A DNA stretch of 64,000 nt from JAEUIZ01 sp046155605 (GCA_046155605.1 JBJXFQ010000045.1:45902-109901), one strand, 5' to 3'; positions 26,357-35,710 are shown, counted from the first letter of the stretch. Numbers and translations are program-made. Notes: generated by a model not told the origin, from the letters alone.

Positions 26357-26583
26357 GTTGGGTCCGGGCCGTGCGAGCTTGGCCCGATGCTGATCGAACA
26401 GTCGGGCGACGCGCTCGCCCGTGTGTGGTACCCGGTTGGTGCAGGTGGTGTTCGAGGAGAGACGCATTCGTGTGCGGACGACGGAATCGGGCCGGAGTAG
26501 TTGAAGAGCCCGAGCCCGCGCGCCCGCGAGCGGCTTGAGATACGGGTAGCCTGGTCAACATCGGCTGGCCCTTGACGGGCCAG
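26357..26583 (+). ncRNA. Candidate structured RNA upstream of rny (6S RNA or leader)
   Basis: About 227 bases with no coding frame but strong pairing potential. CCGATGCTGATC (26384-26395) pairs with GGTCAACATCGG (26553-26564), 11 of 12 positions counting one G-U. GGTACCCG (26427-26434) pairs with CGGGTAGCC (26543-26551) with one bulge. A local hairpin CGGGCGA/TCGCCCG lies at 26403-26421. The stretch ends in a perfect CTGGCCC/GGGCCAG hairpin (26565-26583), terminator-like but with no U-tract. 6S RNA is encoded next to rny in some other bacteria, so 6S is the first candidate, but the 5' side holds a hairpin where a large open bubble would be expected. A long rny leader is the alternative. Confidence 0.42.
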
Positions 26584-26639
26584 AAGTTCCACGCACCGGA
26601 AGAGGCCGGCGGCATTGTCGTCGGCACGAGGAGCGTGGC

Positions 26640-28229
26640 ATGTTGTCGATCTATCCGATCCTCGGCATCAGCGACCTGTGGGCCGCCGCGATCGCCGCGC
26701 TCATGCTGCTCGTGGGCATGAGCGTGGGCGTGCTGATCGCGCGGTTCGTCGTTGGGACGACCCTGTCGCAGGCCAAGCGCGATGCCGAGCAGATTGTCGA
26801 GCGTTCCGCCGCGGACGCCAAGGCGGCTGCGGCGAAGGTAGAACTGGATGCTGAGCGCTCGCTTATGGAGCGGCAGGCAAAGGCCGAACGGGAGTTGGAG
26901 GAGGCTCGGGCCGGGCTGAAGGAATCCGAACGCCGACAGGCCAAGCGCGAGGACGCTTTCGATCGAAAGGAAGAGGCCCAGGCCGCGCGCGAGGCGGCGG
27001 TGGCCAAGACGGCCGAGGCCTTGAAGTCGCGCGAGGAACGGGTCTTGCAGCGAGAGGCCGAGACGGCTGAAGTGCTCGCCAAGCAGCGTGAGGCGCTGCT
27101 GCGCGTGGCCGACATGACCCGCGAGCAGGCCCGAGAGGTGCTACTGACACGGATCGAAGACGAGTTCCGACATGATGCCGCCAAGGTGGCGCGCAAGGTC
27201 ATCGAGGACGCCGAGAACGGTGCCAAGGAGCGGGCCCGCGAGATCACGCTCCAGGCGATCCAGCGGTACTCGACGGAGCACACGTCGGAGACGACCGTGC
27301 GCTCCGTGGCGATTCCTTCGGACGACATGAAGGGGCGGATCATCGGGCGCGAGGGCCGCAACATCCGCGCCATCGAGAAGGCCACGGGCGTGGACATCAT
27401 CGTCGATGACACCCCCGGCGTGATCGTTGTGTCCTGCTTCGACAAGGTCCGGCAGGCTGTGGCGGTCGAGTCACTCGAGCGGCTCATCGCCGACGGACGC
27501 ATGCACCCCTCGCGCATCGAGGAGATCGTCGAGAAGGTGCGCTCCGAGATCAACGACAAAATCATCAAGCACGGCAAGGACGCGGTGCTCGAGGTCAACC
27601 TCCGCGGCGTGCATCCGAAGATCGTCGAGGCCATGGGCAAACTCCACTTCCGCACCAGTTACGCCCAGAACGTGCTGCGCCACTCCATCGAGGTCGCGTA
27701 CCTCTGCCAGATCATCGCCGACCAACTCGGACTCGACGGCACGATCGCGCGACGGTGCGGGTTCCTCCACGACATCGGCAAGGCCATGGACCACGAGATC
27801 GAGGGCGGGCACCCCAAGATCGGCATGGACTTCGCGAAGCAGTACGGCGAGCGCGAGCCGGTCCTCAACGCCATCGGCGGGCACCACGCCGACATCCCAA
27901 GCACCAGTTTTTATACGCCGATCGTCATGGCGGCGGACGCGGTGTCGTCGGCCCGCCCGGGCGCGCGACGCGAGAGCCTTGAGCGATACGTCCAGCGACT
28001 GACGGACCTGCAGGACATCGCGCTCTCGATGCCGGGCGTGACCGAGGCGCACGCGATCCAGGCGGGACGCGAGGTGCGGGTCATGGTCGACGCCCGAAAG
28101 GTCAGCGACGACGAGGCGTTCCTCGTGGCCCAGCGGATCGCCAAGCGCGTGAGCGATGAGATGACCTTTCCGGGTGAGATCCGCGTGACGGTGCTCCGCG
28201 AGACTCGCGCGATCGAGGTGGCACGCTGA
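26640..28229 (+). CDS. rny: Ribonuclease Y
   Basis: 529 residues, a normal length. An N-terminal membrane anchor (about 12-38) is followed by a long coiled coil (about 40-205) rich in Glu/Lys/Ala. A KH domain has MKGRIIGREGRNIRAIEKATGVDIIVDDTPG (about 230-260). The HD domain carries HSIEVAYL and FLHDIGKAMDHE (about 347-385). RNase Y starts mRNA decay at the membrane. GAGGAG lies about 7 bases before the ATG. Confidence 0.97.
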   Translation: MLSIYPILGISDLWAAAIAALMLLVGMSVGVLIARFVVGTTLSQAKRDAEQIVERSAADAKAAAAKVELDAERSLMERQAKAERELEEARAGLKESERRQAKREDAFDRKEEAQAAREAAVAKTAEALKSREERVLQREAETAEVLAKQREALLRVADMTREQAREVLLTRIEDEFRHDAAKVARKVIEDAENGAKERAREITLQAIQRYSTEHTSETTVRSVAIPSDDMKGRIIGREGRNIRAIEKATGVDIIVDDTPGVIVVSCFDKVRQAVAVESLERLIADGRMHPSRIEEIVEKVRSEINDKIIKHGKDAVLEVNLRGVHPKIVEAMGKLHFRTSYAQNVLRHSIEVAYLCQIIADQLGLDGTIARRCGFLHDIGKAMDHEIEGGHPKIGMDFAKQYGEREPVLNAIGGHHADIPSTSFYTPIVMAADAVSSARPGARRESLERYVQRLTDLQDIALSMPGVTEAHAIQAGREVRVMVDARKVSDDEAFLVAQRIAKRVSDEMTFPGEIRVTVLRETRAIEVAR

Positions 28230-28314
28230 TCGGACCTATCCTCTCGCCACGAGTTCGAGCAGACGCGCCGCCGACCGCGGCACGGCACGCCGACCAGAGC
28301 CTTTGGAGTTCACC

Positions 28315-28551
28315 ATGCAGCAGATCAAGATCTTCTCCGGCGAGGAAGACCGGCTGAGCACGATGGAGAAGGACATCAACGACTGGCTGAAGCAGTCGGG
28401 CGCGAAGGTCGTGCAGATTTTCGGCAACATCGCGCCGCAGGCGGTGCTCAAGGGCACCGACGCGACCAGGCCGTCGCTCTCGGAAGCGGCGTCGAGCCGT
28501 CGCTTCGCGCCGTCGGATGTGCTGATCTGCGTGCTCTACGAAACCAAGTAG
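28315..28551 (+). CDS. 78-residue conserved-looking protein of unknown function
   Basis: Starts at MQQIKIFSGEEDRLSTMEKDINDW, with GGAG 6 bases upstream, and ends in DVLICVLYETK. The pattern (amphipathic helix, then strands KVVQIFGNIAP and DVLICVLYE) suggests a compact alpha/beta domain of about 70 residues. No family is recognised. It sits alone between rny and asnB on the same strand, 85 bp after rny. Confidence 0.7.
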   Translation: MQQIKIFSGEEDRLSTMEKDINDWLKQSGAKVVQIFGNIAPQAVLKGTDATRPSLSEAASSRRFAPSDVLICVLYETK

Positions 28552-28658
28552 CCGGATAAAGCCTCGCGCGGCGTGCCGGCGCGGGCTGAGCCTGACGTAG
28601 CGGCCCCGCACTCCGCCTCAGGTATTCTCACCCCCGTGCGCGGGCCGATATCCGTGTC

Positions 28659-30476
28659 GTGTGCGGCATTCTTGCGATCGCGACGGCGGTGGGCGAGAGG
28701 CCGGGGCTCTCTCTGGCCACGGTCGGGGCGATGCGCGACCGCATGGCGCACCGCGGGCCGGACGGCACCGGGCTGCTTGACCTCGGCCATGTGATCCTTG
28801 CGCACCGAAGACTCGCGGTCGTTGATCTGTCGCCAGCCGGCGCGCAGCCGATGACGACGACCGACGGTCGGTTCTCGCTTGTGTACAACGGCGAACTCTA
28901 CAACAACGCGGAACTGCGGGCTGAACTCGCACGCGTGGGCACGCGCCTTTGCTCCACGAGCGACGCGGAGACGGTGCTGCACGCGCTCGCGTGCTGGGGG
29001 ACGGGGGCGCTGCCACGCCTGCGCGGGATGTTCGCTCTCGCACTCTTTGATCGAGTCGCCGACACTCTGCTCCTCGCTCGCGATCCGTTGGGCATCAAGC
29101 CCCTGCTTTGGTGGAAGCGGACTCGACCAGACGGCATCGCCGAGATCGTCGCGGCAAGCGAGCCGGGGGCGATCCTCGCGCACCCGGAGTTTCGCGCCAA
29201 GCCCGACGTGGCAACGATGAGCGCCTACCTCACGACGATCCGCGTGACGCTCGGCGAGCGGACTCTCTTTGAGGGGATACGCACGCTCGAGCCCGGCACG
29301 AGCCTGAACTTCGACCTGCGCGCAGCGGGCTTGCCGGCGGAGCGCGGTAAGATCGCCTGGCCCGAGCCGGCACCGATTGACCCGACCAAGGCGAACGCCG
29401 CGCGCGAAGCGGTGGAGGACTCGGTGCATCGCCATCTGCACGCGGATGTGCCCGTCGGCTGCCTGCTCAGCGGCGGGCTTGATTCGACGATCATCACGGC
29501 ACTTGCGCGCCGAGAACTCGCTGGCCTGCGCACGTTTGCCTCTGGCGCTCGCGGCGGAAACGAGAATGACGACCTCGCGCACGCCGACGCAGCGGCGCGG
29601 GAACTGTGTACGCGCCACCTCGAGGCACCGGTCTCGCGCGGCGGCTTCGCGGAGTCGTGGCGCTGGCTCGTCCGCGAGCAGGGCGTGCCGCTGGGAACGC
29701 CCAACGAGGTCGCAATCCTTCACGTTGCTCGAGCGGTGCGATCGGCGGGCATCGTGGTGGCGCTCTCGGGCGAGGGCGCGGACGAACTCTTCTGCGGGTA
29801 TGACGCGCCGCTGCTTTCGGCAGCGCGATTCGAGCGGAACGAAGGCGCGGCAGATGCGATGGCGCGGACTCCGAGCGGACGCGGGCTCTTTCATCTGCGA
29901 GATGCCGCGTGGATGCCGCTGGAACTCAAGCCGACGTTACTCTCGCCCGGGCTGACGCGTGCGATCGAGGGCGATGCCGCGTTGATCGATGACTATGAGC
30001 GCGCGTTTGCCCTGCAGTGGCGGGCGGACGACATGCTCGGCTCGCACCAGCGATTCCTGCGACGGGTCAACCTCGCGGGGCTGCTTCTTCGGCTCGATTC
30101 ATGCACGATGCGCGCGTCGGTCGAGGGCCGTACGCCGCTTGCGGATGTGGCCGTTGCAGCCCTGGCGGAATCGATGTCGATGGAGGCTCGGATCGATCTG
30201 AAGGGCACGCCGCCCGAGACCAAGATTCCGCTGCGGCGAGGGTTCGCCGACGTTGTGCCCGCGGCCGTGCTTGCGCGGCCCAAGGCGAGTTTCCCACTGC
30301 CATTCGCTGCGTGGCTCGAGGATCAGGCCGGCGTGCTCGGGGCGTCTCGCTTCGCGCGAGAGGTCTTCTCAGCGGAAGCCATCGCCGCGATCGACGCCAA
30401 CCCAAGCGCGCACTGGCGTTTCGCGTGGCCCATGCTCAACCTGGCGATCTGGGGAGAGCGGTTCTGGGGCGGATAA
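28659..30476 (+). CDS. asnB: Asparagine synthase (glutamine-hydrolysing)
   Basis: 605 residues, GTG start giving MCGILAIA, so Cys2 becomes the N-terminal nucleophile of the glutaminase domain (1-210), which also shows AHRGPDGTG and YNGELYNN. The synthetase domain has the ATP-pyrophosphatase loop LSGGLDST (about 270) and ALSGEGADELFCGYD (about 367). It converts Asp + Gln + ATP to Asn + Glu. Related amidotransferases in surface-polysaccharide clusters look similar, but no such cluster is present here. Confidence 0.93.
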   Translation: MCGILAIATAVGERPGLSLATVGAMRDRMAHRGPDGTGLLDLGHVILAHRRLAVVDLSPAGAQPMTTTDGRFSLVYNGELYNNAELRAELARVGTRLCSTSDAETVLHALACWGTGALPRLRGMFALALFDRVADTLLLARDPLGIKPLLWWKRTRPDGIAEIVAASEPGAILAHPEFRAKPDVATMSAYLTTIRVTLGERTLFEGIRTLEPGTSLNFDLRAAGLPAERGKIAWPEPAPIDPTKANAAREAVEDSVHRHLHADVPVGCLLSGGLDSTIITALARRELAGLRTFASGARGGNENDDLAHADAAARELCTRHLEAPVSRGGFAESWRWLVREQGVPLGTPNEVAILHVARAVRSAGIVVALSGEGADELFCGYDAPLLSAARFERNEGAADAMARTPSGRGLFHLRDAAWMPLELKPTLLSPGLTRAIEGDAALIDDYERAFALQWRADDMLGSHQRFLRRVNLAGLLLRLDSCTMRASVEGRTPLADVAVAALAESMSMEARIDLKGTPPETKIPLRRGFADVVPAAVLARPKASFPLPFAAWLEDQAGVLGASRFAREVFSAEAIAAIDANPSAHWRFAWPMLNLAIWGERFWGG

Positions 30477-30574
30477 CTCGGGTTCGCGGCACGACCGATC
30501 GGGCCGATGACGGATATGGCCGTAGGCCCGGCATCACGGTGAAGAGCCCCACGCCGTCGGCCGATTCGCACGCC

Positions 30575-31258
30575 ATGGGGCTGTTCGGACCATCACGGAC
30601 GACGTTTCGGCAGCGCGCGGAGCGTTATCCGACCATCGGGATCGCCTGCCCGCTCGGACAGGTCCGCGACCTCTCGGCGACCGGGATGCGGGTTCGATCC
30701 GAAAGCAAGCCGGACATCAAGCGCGGCGAATCGCGGCAGTTCACGGTCGGCAACGACTCTCAGCGACTGCGGGTCACGGGCCGGGCTGTGTGGGTCCGCC
30801 GAGTCTCGTTGCGCGCCTTCGAGATCGGCATCCAGTTCATCGGGGTGACGCCCGCATCGTCGGTGGCACTCGTGCAACTCGGTCGATATGGCTTCGTCGG
30901 CGCGGGCGGTGGCAGCGCCGGTGGAACCGGCAGCGAGACCGGCAAGGTCGATGCGGCCGCGAAGAGCAGTTCTCAGGCGGGTTCAGGGGCCGGTGCTCAG
31001 CGCGCCGGCACGCCGCTCCATGCAGCCATCGAGGTGGAGGACCTCTACGCGGCCCTCGGTGTCTCGCGAGAAGCGTCCGCCGCGGAGATCCGTGCCGCCT
31101 ATCGCACGCTCGTCATGCGCTTCCACCCGGATGTCGCGAGAGAAGAAGGCTCGGAGGAGCGATTTGCCGCCATCAGCAAGGCGTATTCGGTGCTCCGCGA
31201 TCAGAGCAAGCGTGAGCGCTACGACAAAATGCTCGATCAGGCGCTGCGCGCGGCGTGA
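30575..31258 (+). CDS. PilZ-DnaJ fusion protein
   Basis: 227 residues. Residues about 10-105 form a PilZ domain: RQRAER supplies the RxxxR arginines, DLSATGMRV is the DxSxxG motif, and a WVRRVSLRAFEIGIQFIG strand pair follows. A Gly/Ser-rich linker (about 110-150) joins it to a C-terminal J domain (about 152-220) with DLYAALGVSREASAAEIRAAYRTLVMRFHPDV, including the HPD motif near 183 that stimulates DnaK. The protein could couple c-di-GMP binding to Hsp70 recruitment. The ATG at MGLFGPS is chosen; upstream codons overlap asnB. Confidence 0.88.
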   Translation: MGLFGPSRTTFRQRAERYPTIGIACPLGQVRDLSATGMRVRSESKPDIKRGESRQFTVGNDSQRLRVTGRAVWVRRVSLRAFEIGIQFIGVTPASSVALVQLGRYGFVGAGGGSAGGTGSETGKVDAAAKSSSQAGSGAGAQRAGTPLHAAIEVEDLYAALGVSREASAAEIRAAYRTLVMRFHPDVAREEGSEERFAAISKAYSVLRDQSKRERYDKMLDQALRAA

Positions 31259-31368
31259 CGTGAACCCGACGATTTCGCAGCGCCATCGAGTTCGACCTCA
31301 GAGGCAGGCGATGCAACGGCGTTTCCCGAAGCAATATACCCTCGCCGCAGAGACACGCGTTCCGTCGG

Positions 31369-31974
31369 CTAGTCCAACCTTCTCGGGGTAGTGGACGCGA
31401 TGAGCCGCAGCACCTGGCCGGGCAGGCTCGTGCTGATCGCTGTCACGTTTGTCGAGGCGTCGTCGGGCTGGATGGTCAGGTCTACGGTCGCCCGCCGCAA
31501 CACAGGCCCGATGTCGTATTCCAGCGTGAACTTGGCGTCACGCAGGTTGCGGATGAGCGGGTACGAGAACTGGGCCGTCTGCGTCCCGTTGACGAAATCG
31601 GTCCGCGTGAACTGGAGTTGATAGGTCGTCGCGCCGACGGCCGTGGGAACACGCTCAAGCCGCGTCACCTGCCTCTGGCCCGTCGCGGCGTCGTCGAGCG
31701 AGACGAACTCGACGTAGTTGGAATCGAGTTTGGTGGGCACAAGCACGCCGACGGGATACGGCCCGAACTCCTCGCCCTGGCGGATCATGCCCAGCACGCG
31801 GTGCATGACGAGCCGTGAGACGACGTGCGTGGACGCCGACTCGGTGGTGGCCTCATAGACCTTGAACGAGCGGTCAAGGGCGACGAGGCACGCCGTCATC
31901 AGCAGCGAACTCACCGTGAGCGCGATCAGCATCTCGACCATGCTGAAGCCGCGACGGGAACGGCCTGGCGACAT
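31369..31974 (-). CDS. Pseudopilin, PilW/GspJ type (second locus)
   Basis: 201 residues. The prepilin signal RRGFSMVEMLIALTVSSLLMTACLVAL has Met at mature position 2 and Glu5. The rest is a beta-rich domain typical of GspJ/PilW. The ATG lies 8 bases after the stop of the large PilX-like gene. A 110-bp gap separates its end from the convergent PilZ-DnaJ gene. Confidence 0.82.
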   Translation of the reverse strand: MSPGRSRRGFSMVEMLIALTVSSLLMTACLVALDRSFKVYEATTESASTHVVSRLVMHRVLGMIRQGEEFGPYPVGVLVPTKLDSNYVEFVSLDDAATGQRQVTRLERVPTAVGATTYQLQFTRTDFVNGTQTAQFSYPLIRNLRDAKFTLEYDIGPVLRRATVDLTIQPDDASTNVTAISTSLPGQVLRLIASTTPRRLD

Positions 31975-31982
31975 GGGGCTGC

Positions 31983-34898
31983 TCACTTGGCGGTCTCCCG
32001 GTAGGTGGCAGGGTTGGTATCGACCTGCAACGGCATGAGGATGCCGTCGGGCATCAGCATCGATGGATCGAACCGCAGCGTCACACCGCCATACCCGTAG
32101 AACGGGACGGTCACGGCACCCGCGGCGGTCTGAGCGGCCGTCGGTGGGGTGTTGGGTCCGAGGTCCGGGAGCCCGTCGCCGTCGAGATCCCACCCGACAA
32201 TCTTGACGCCGCCGACGATCGGCAGGGTCTCGGGGTCGAGCGACTCGTCGTCGCCGTCGGCCGGCCCGAAATACCCGAGCGTGGTGTTGAAGGTCGCGGG
32301 ATTGCCGACGGGGTTGCCGAGGGCGTCGCGGAGCGGGATCAGCCCAAGCACGGGCTTGAAGGTGAGGAGGAGCGCGCCGTCGATCGAGGCGTTGCCGCGA
32401 ACGTCGAGCACGCCGGCGACGACCGCGCCCTTGAGGCGGACGTCCTGCGTCGGCGGGCTGTTGAACTGACCGATGTCCACCGAGTAGTTCGGCAGCATGA
32501 GCGAACTCTTCTTGATCTCGGGCAGGTCACCCGGATCGGGGTTCTTGTTGGGATCGTTCGGATAGTCGGGGTTCTGTTCGACGAAGCGCGTCCCGCCGGT
32601 GAACTGGAGTTTATTGCGCGCGTTGGTGTACTCCTGCGGCGCGTCGCCGACGACCGATCCGACGAAGAGGCACCCGTGGAAGCGGATGTTGTTGGAGAAC
32701 TTCTTGGAGTCGATGCAGCGGTAGCCGTTGATGATGAGCGGGTCGGGGAGGTTCGCATAGCCCTGCGTCGAGCCGATCTGATTGTCAGGGATGTCGGCCT
32801 TGTCCAAGGGTGGATTGGCCATGAGCACGGGCCGATCGTTGCCCGCGAGCATCGCCGGGAAGTTGCTGCCGAGGTAGGTCGTTCGCGGTGGATCGAGCAC
32901 GGGCTTCCCGCTCGTGGCGTCCAGTCTCAACTTGCCATAGATCGTCCAGTTGATGTGGTCGTTGCTGGTGCGGGCGCGAACAAAGGTCACGCCGGCGAAG
33001 GTGCAGTTCTTGAAGAGCCCGTTGTTGCCGATGGGGATTTGGACGTTCTTGAACGTCATGTTCTCGTAGACGGGGCGGTAGTACCAGTCGCTGTAACTGG
33101 GGCTGTTGAAGGGCATCTTCTCGAAATACGCCGTCTGCCAGTTGTCGGGCAGCCCGTCGGCGTCGGCGTCGGGCGAGAGCGGATAGAACTTGGGATCGGT
33201 CGGAACGGCCGAGTTGTTCGCCGGCACCCAGGTGGCGAGTTGGCCCACCGCGATGCCCAGGTTCGCCGCCACCTGCTCGTCAAAGGCCGCCCCGTCGGCC
33301 GCCGAGCGCAGCGCCGTCTGCGAGTTCGTGAAGTTCGCCGATGTCATGTCGGGGAGTTGCTCGACCGTCGCGCCAAAGGTCATGGGCGACTCTCCCTCTT
33401 CGGGATCGATCGGTCCGCGGAGGCGCTGCATGTAGTCGCCCTGGGCCGTGGCCCATGCCGATTCCGTCACCCGGAACATCAACTTGCCCGAGACCTTGGC
33501 ATACTGGTCACGCTTGTCGATCACGCCGTCGCGGAAGCCCAGCACCTGATCGCGGAAGACATAACTCAACCCGCCGATGACGTGGATGTAACTCTGGTAG
33601 GCCTGCGGGACCGAGCCCGGGTTGACCTGCTCACGGTCGTCGAGTTCGTCGGTGCCCGGATCGAACTTCCCGTTGCTGTTGTTGTCGGTGAAGGAGTAGA
33701 CCTTGTTGCGATTGCGGTCGGGGATGCCCGAGTCGACCATCAGCGCGAGGTCGGGGTCGGTGGCGGTGCCGCCGGCGTTGACCATCTCGGGCGCAACGCC
33801 CGAGTTCGGCGTTCCGGCCGAGATCGCCGTTGGCAGGCCGACCTTCCCGTCGCCGTTCTTGTCGTAGAAGAGCATGAACACGTCAAACTCGTCAACGTAG
33901 CCGTCGCCGGTGACGTCGGGCGAGCCGTTATACCCCGGCAGGCCGGAGAAATCGGGGATGCCTGGGCTCTCGGTCGGGTGGCCGACGCGGAGGCGGTTGT
34001 CCTGGTTGTGGTCATAGGTGGCGAGCGCGTTGAAAAGGAGCGTGAGTTGCGCATTCAGGTTGTTCTCGATGCCCCAGAAGTCGCTCTTGACGATGAGCGG
34101 ATCGCCGTACTGGTGGGTCACATCGGTAAACGTCGAGCCGAGGTCGCCCTCGATGGTGACGTTCTTGCCGATCATGATCTTGGAGGGACTGACGACGGCG
34201 GCGTTGACCCGCTTGACCATCGTGAAGTCCTGAATGATGCGGCGACGCACGGGCTGCCCGCGCGGGCTGTAGTCGAAGTCGTAGCCCGTGACCATGACGC
34301 GGATTTGCGTGCCGTTGGCAAGCGGCGCGTAGTCGATCTGGAACGCGGTGTTGGTAGCACCACCGGCGGATTGGGCCGTGAGCGCCACCGCGGGCGTGCG
34401 CAGCCAGTCGGTGAGCAGGAAGACGCTGGGATCGGTGCCGGCGGGCGCGGGGCCGATCGTCGGCGCGGTGATGTTGTTCACGACGACGGTGTTGGAGTCC
34501 TGCTGATGGATCTGGGCGACGGCCTCGGCCATCCCTCGCGGGTTGCTCAGGTTCGTCGAGTACGTCGATGGCGCGATCACGTTGACGGTGCCGTCGGAGA
34601 TCAGAAAGTTGCCCGACCAGAGCCGCTCCCCGAAGCCGCTGTCGACGGTGCCCTTCTCAACGATGAAGCGAGAGGCTCCCTCTTGCAGGCGTCGGCGCGC
34701 CACGGCCAGGCCTGTTTCAGCCGCCCCCTGCGCGCGGTTGACATGCAGGTGCGTCGCGGCGGTGGTGATGTTGCCCCGGCTCATGATCGCCATCGCCGCC
34801 GCCAGCGAGCCAAACAGGATCAGGAACATCATCGAGAGGACCGAGACGACGCCGCGGCGTCGCGCCCAGACCCAGGACAATCGCTTCGTGTAGCGCAT
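31983..34898 (-). CDS. Giant PilX-like membrane-anchored protein
   Basis: 971 residues. A basic N-terminus, then one transmembrane helix (RRGVVSVLSMMFLILFGSLAAAMAIMSRG, about 14-42) and a helical AETGLAVARRRLQ segment, as in PilX. The rest is far longer than any usual PilX (about 200 residues). It includes Asp-rich calcium-type loops (DVTGDGYVDEFD, DKNGDGKV, DNNSNGKFDPGTDE) and beta-solenoid-like stretches. It is likely an exposed or fibre-associated surface protein. GGAG lies 8 bases before the chosen ATG; an upstream ATG would run into the preceding gene. Confidence 0.75.
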   Translation of the reverse strand: MRYTKRLSWVWARRRGVVSVLSMMFLILFGSLAAAMAIMSRGNITTAATHLHVNRAQGAAETGLAVARRRLQEGASRFIVEKGTVDSGFGERLWSGNFLISDGTVNVIAPSTYSTNLSNPRGMAEAVAQIHQQDSNTVVVNNITAPTIGPAPAGTDPSVFLLTDWLRTPAVALTAQSAGGATNTAFQIDYAPLANGTQIRVMVTGYDFDYSPRGQPVRRRIIQDFTMVKRVNAAVVSPSKIMIGKNVTIEGDLGSTFTDVTHQYGDPLIVKSDFWGIENNLNAQLTLLFNALATYDHNQDNRLRVGHPTESPGIPDFSGLPGYNGSPDVTGDGYVDEFDVFMLFYDKNGDGKVGLPTAISAGTPNSGVAPEMVNAGGTATDPDLALMVDSGIPDRNRNKVYSFTDNNSNGKFDPGTDELDDREQVNPGSVPQAYQSYIHVIGGLSYVFRDQVLGFRDGVIDKRDQYAKVSGKLMFRVTESAWATAQGDYMQRLRGPIDPEEGESPMTFGATVEQLPDMTSANFTNSQTALRSAADGAAFDEQVAANLGIAVGQLATWVPANNSAVPTDPKFYPLSPDADADGLPDNWQTAYFEKMPFNSPSYSDWYYRPVYENMTFKNVQIPIGNNGLFKNCTFAGVTFVRARTSNDHINWTIYGKLRLDATSGKPVLDPPRTTYLGSNFPAMLAGNDRPVLMANPPLDKADIPDNQIGSTQGYANLPDPLIINGYRCIDSKKFSNNIRFHGCLFVGSVVGDAPQEYTNARNKLQFTGGTRFVEQNPDYPNDPNKNPDPGDLPEIKKSSLMLPNYSVDIGQFNSPPTQDVRLKGAVVAGVLDVRGNASIDGALLLTFKPVLGLIPLRDALGNPVGNPATFNTTLGYFGPADGDDESLDPETLPIVGGVKIVGWDLDGDGLPDLGPNTPPTAAQTAAGAVTVPFYGYGGVTLRFDPSMLMPDGILMPLQVDTNPATYRETAK

Positions 34899-34975
34899 CG
34901 CTCGAACTCCACCGCCTCGCACCACCCCACCACTTCCATCTCCACGCTTCCGCCGCCGCACGCGATCGGTGCTGA

Positions 34976-35629
34976 TCATGGCGGCACGATCCACGAGACC
35001 GTGGTCACGTCCTGCGCTGCGACCTGGTCGGGTGCCTGATACCGCACCGTCACCGTCACCAGCAGCGGGAACTGATCGACCGGGCGACCGTTGAACGCGC
35101 CCAATGGCGGGTCGGTATCGACCCAGCCGCGAATCGTCGAGTAGTCGTACGCGCTCACCTTGCGGACGGTCACCGCCTGCGACCAGCCGCGCAGGGCCAT
35201 CGGCTGGTTCGTCTGAGGGTTGATCACGACGTTGCCCGCGATGTCGATCTCGGGAATGACGCGACCGAACGCGTCGATCGGGCCGTCGAAGTTGCCGCCA
35301 TTACCAAAGGTCACGGCGTCGAAGTCATCAACGTCATCGAAGTCATCAATCGTGACCTCGCCCGCTTCGAGGCCGACGCCCTGGGCCTGCGGCTGACCGC
35401 CACCACCCGTGACGACGCTGAGCCCCGTGACCGGATCGTGCCTCGGGAGCGTGCGAACCCGTTCGCGGATCTCATTGGCAAGATAGGTGGCGGTGGCCTC
35501 CTGGCTCGACCACCCGTTGCTGATGATGAACCCGCGCTGCGCCTCGACCATCGCGAGGACGCCGACCACGACGATGACCATCGCGAGAGCGGTTTCGAGC
35601 AGCGTGAATCCGCGAGCCGATGCGGGCAT
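34976..35629 (-). CDS. Pseudopilin, PilV/GspI type (second locus)
   Basis: 217 residues. The prepilin signal SARGFTLLETALAMVIVVVGVLAMVEAQRGF is clear, with Phe1 and Glu5 of the mature form. The body carries an unusual DDFDDVDDFDAV acidic stretch, also seen in shorter form in the PilV-like protein at 15935. GGAGGG lies before the ATG. It is followed by the giant PilX-like gene. Confidence 0.85.
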   Translation of the reverse strand: MPASARGFTLLETALAMVIVVVGVLAMVEAQRGFIISNGWSSQEATATYLANEIRERVRTLPRHDPVTGLSVVTGGGGQPQAQGVGLEAGEVTIDDFDDVDDFDAVTFGNGGNFDGPIDAFGRVIPEIDIAGNVVINPQTNQPMALRGWSQAVTVRKVSAYDYSTIRGWVDTDPPLGAFNGRPVDQFPLLVTVTVRYQAPDQVAAQDVTTVSWIVPP

Positions 35630-35710
35630 GATCCCTCCCGCCGGAGTCGCCCGGCCGGGACAGGGTTCTCGGGCGGCGCGCCCGGTCCCCCCTCCGTCTG
35701 CCCCCATCGG

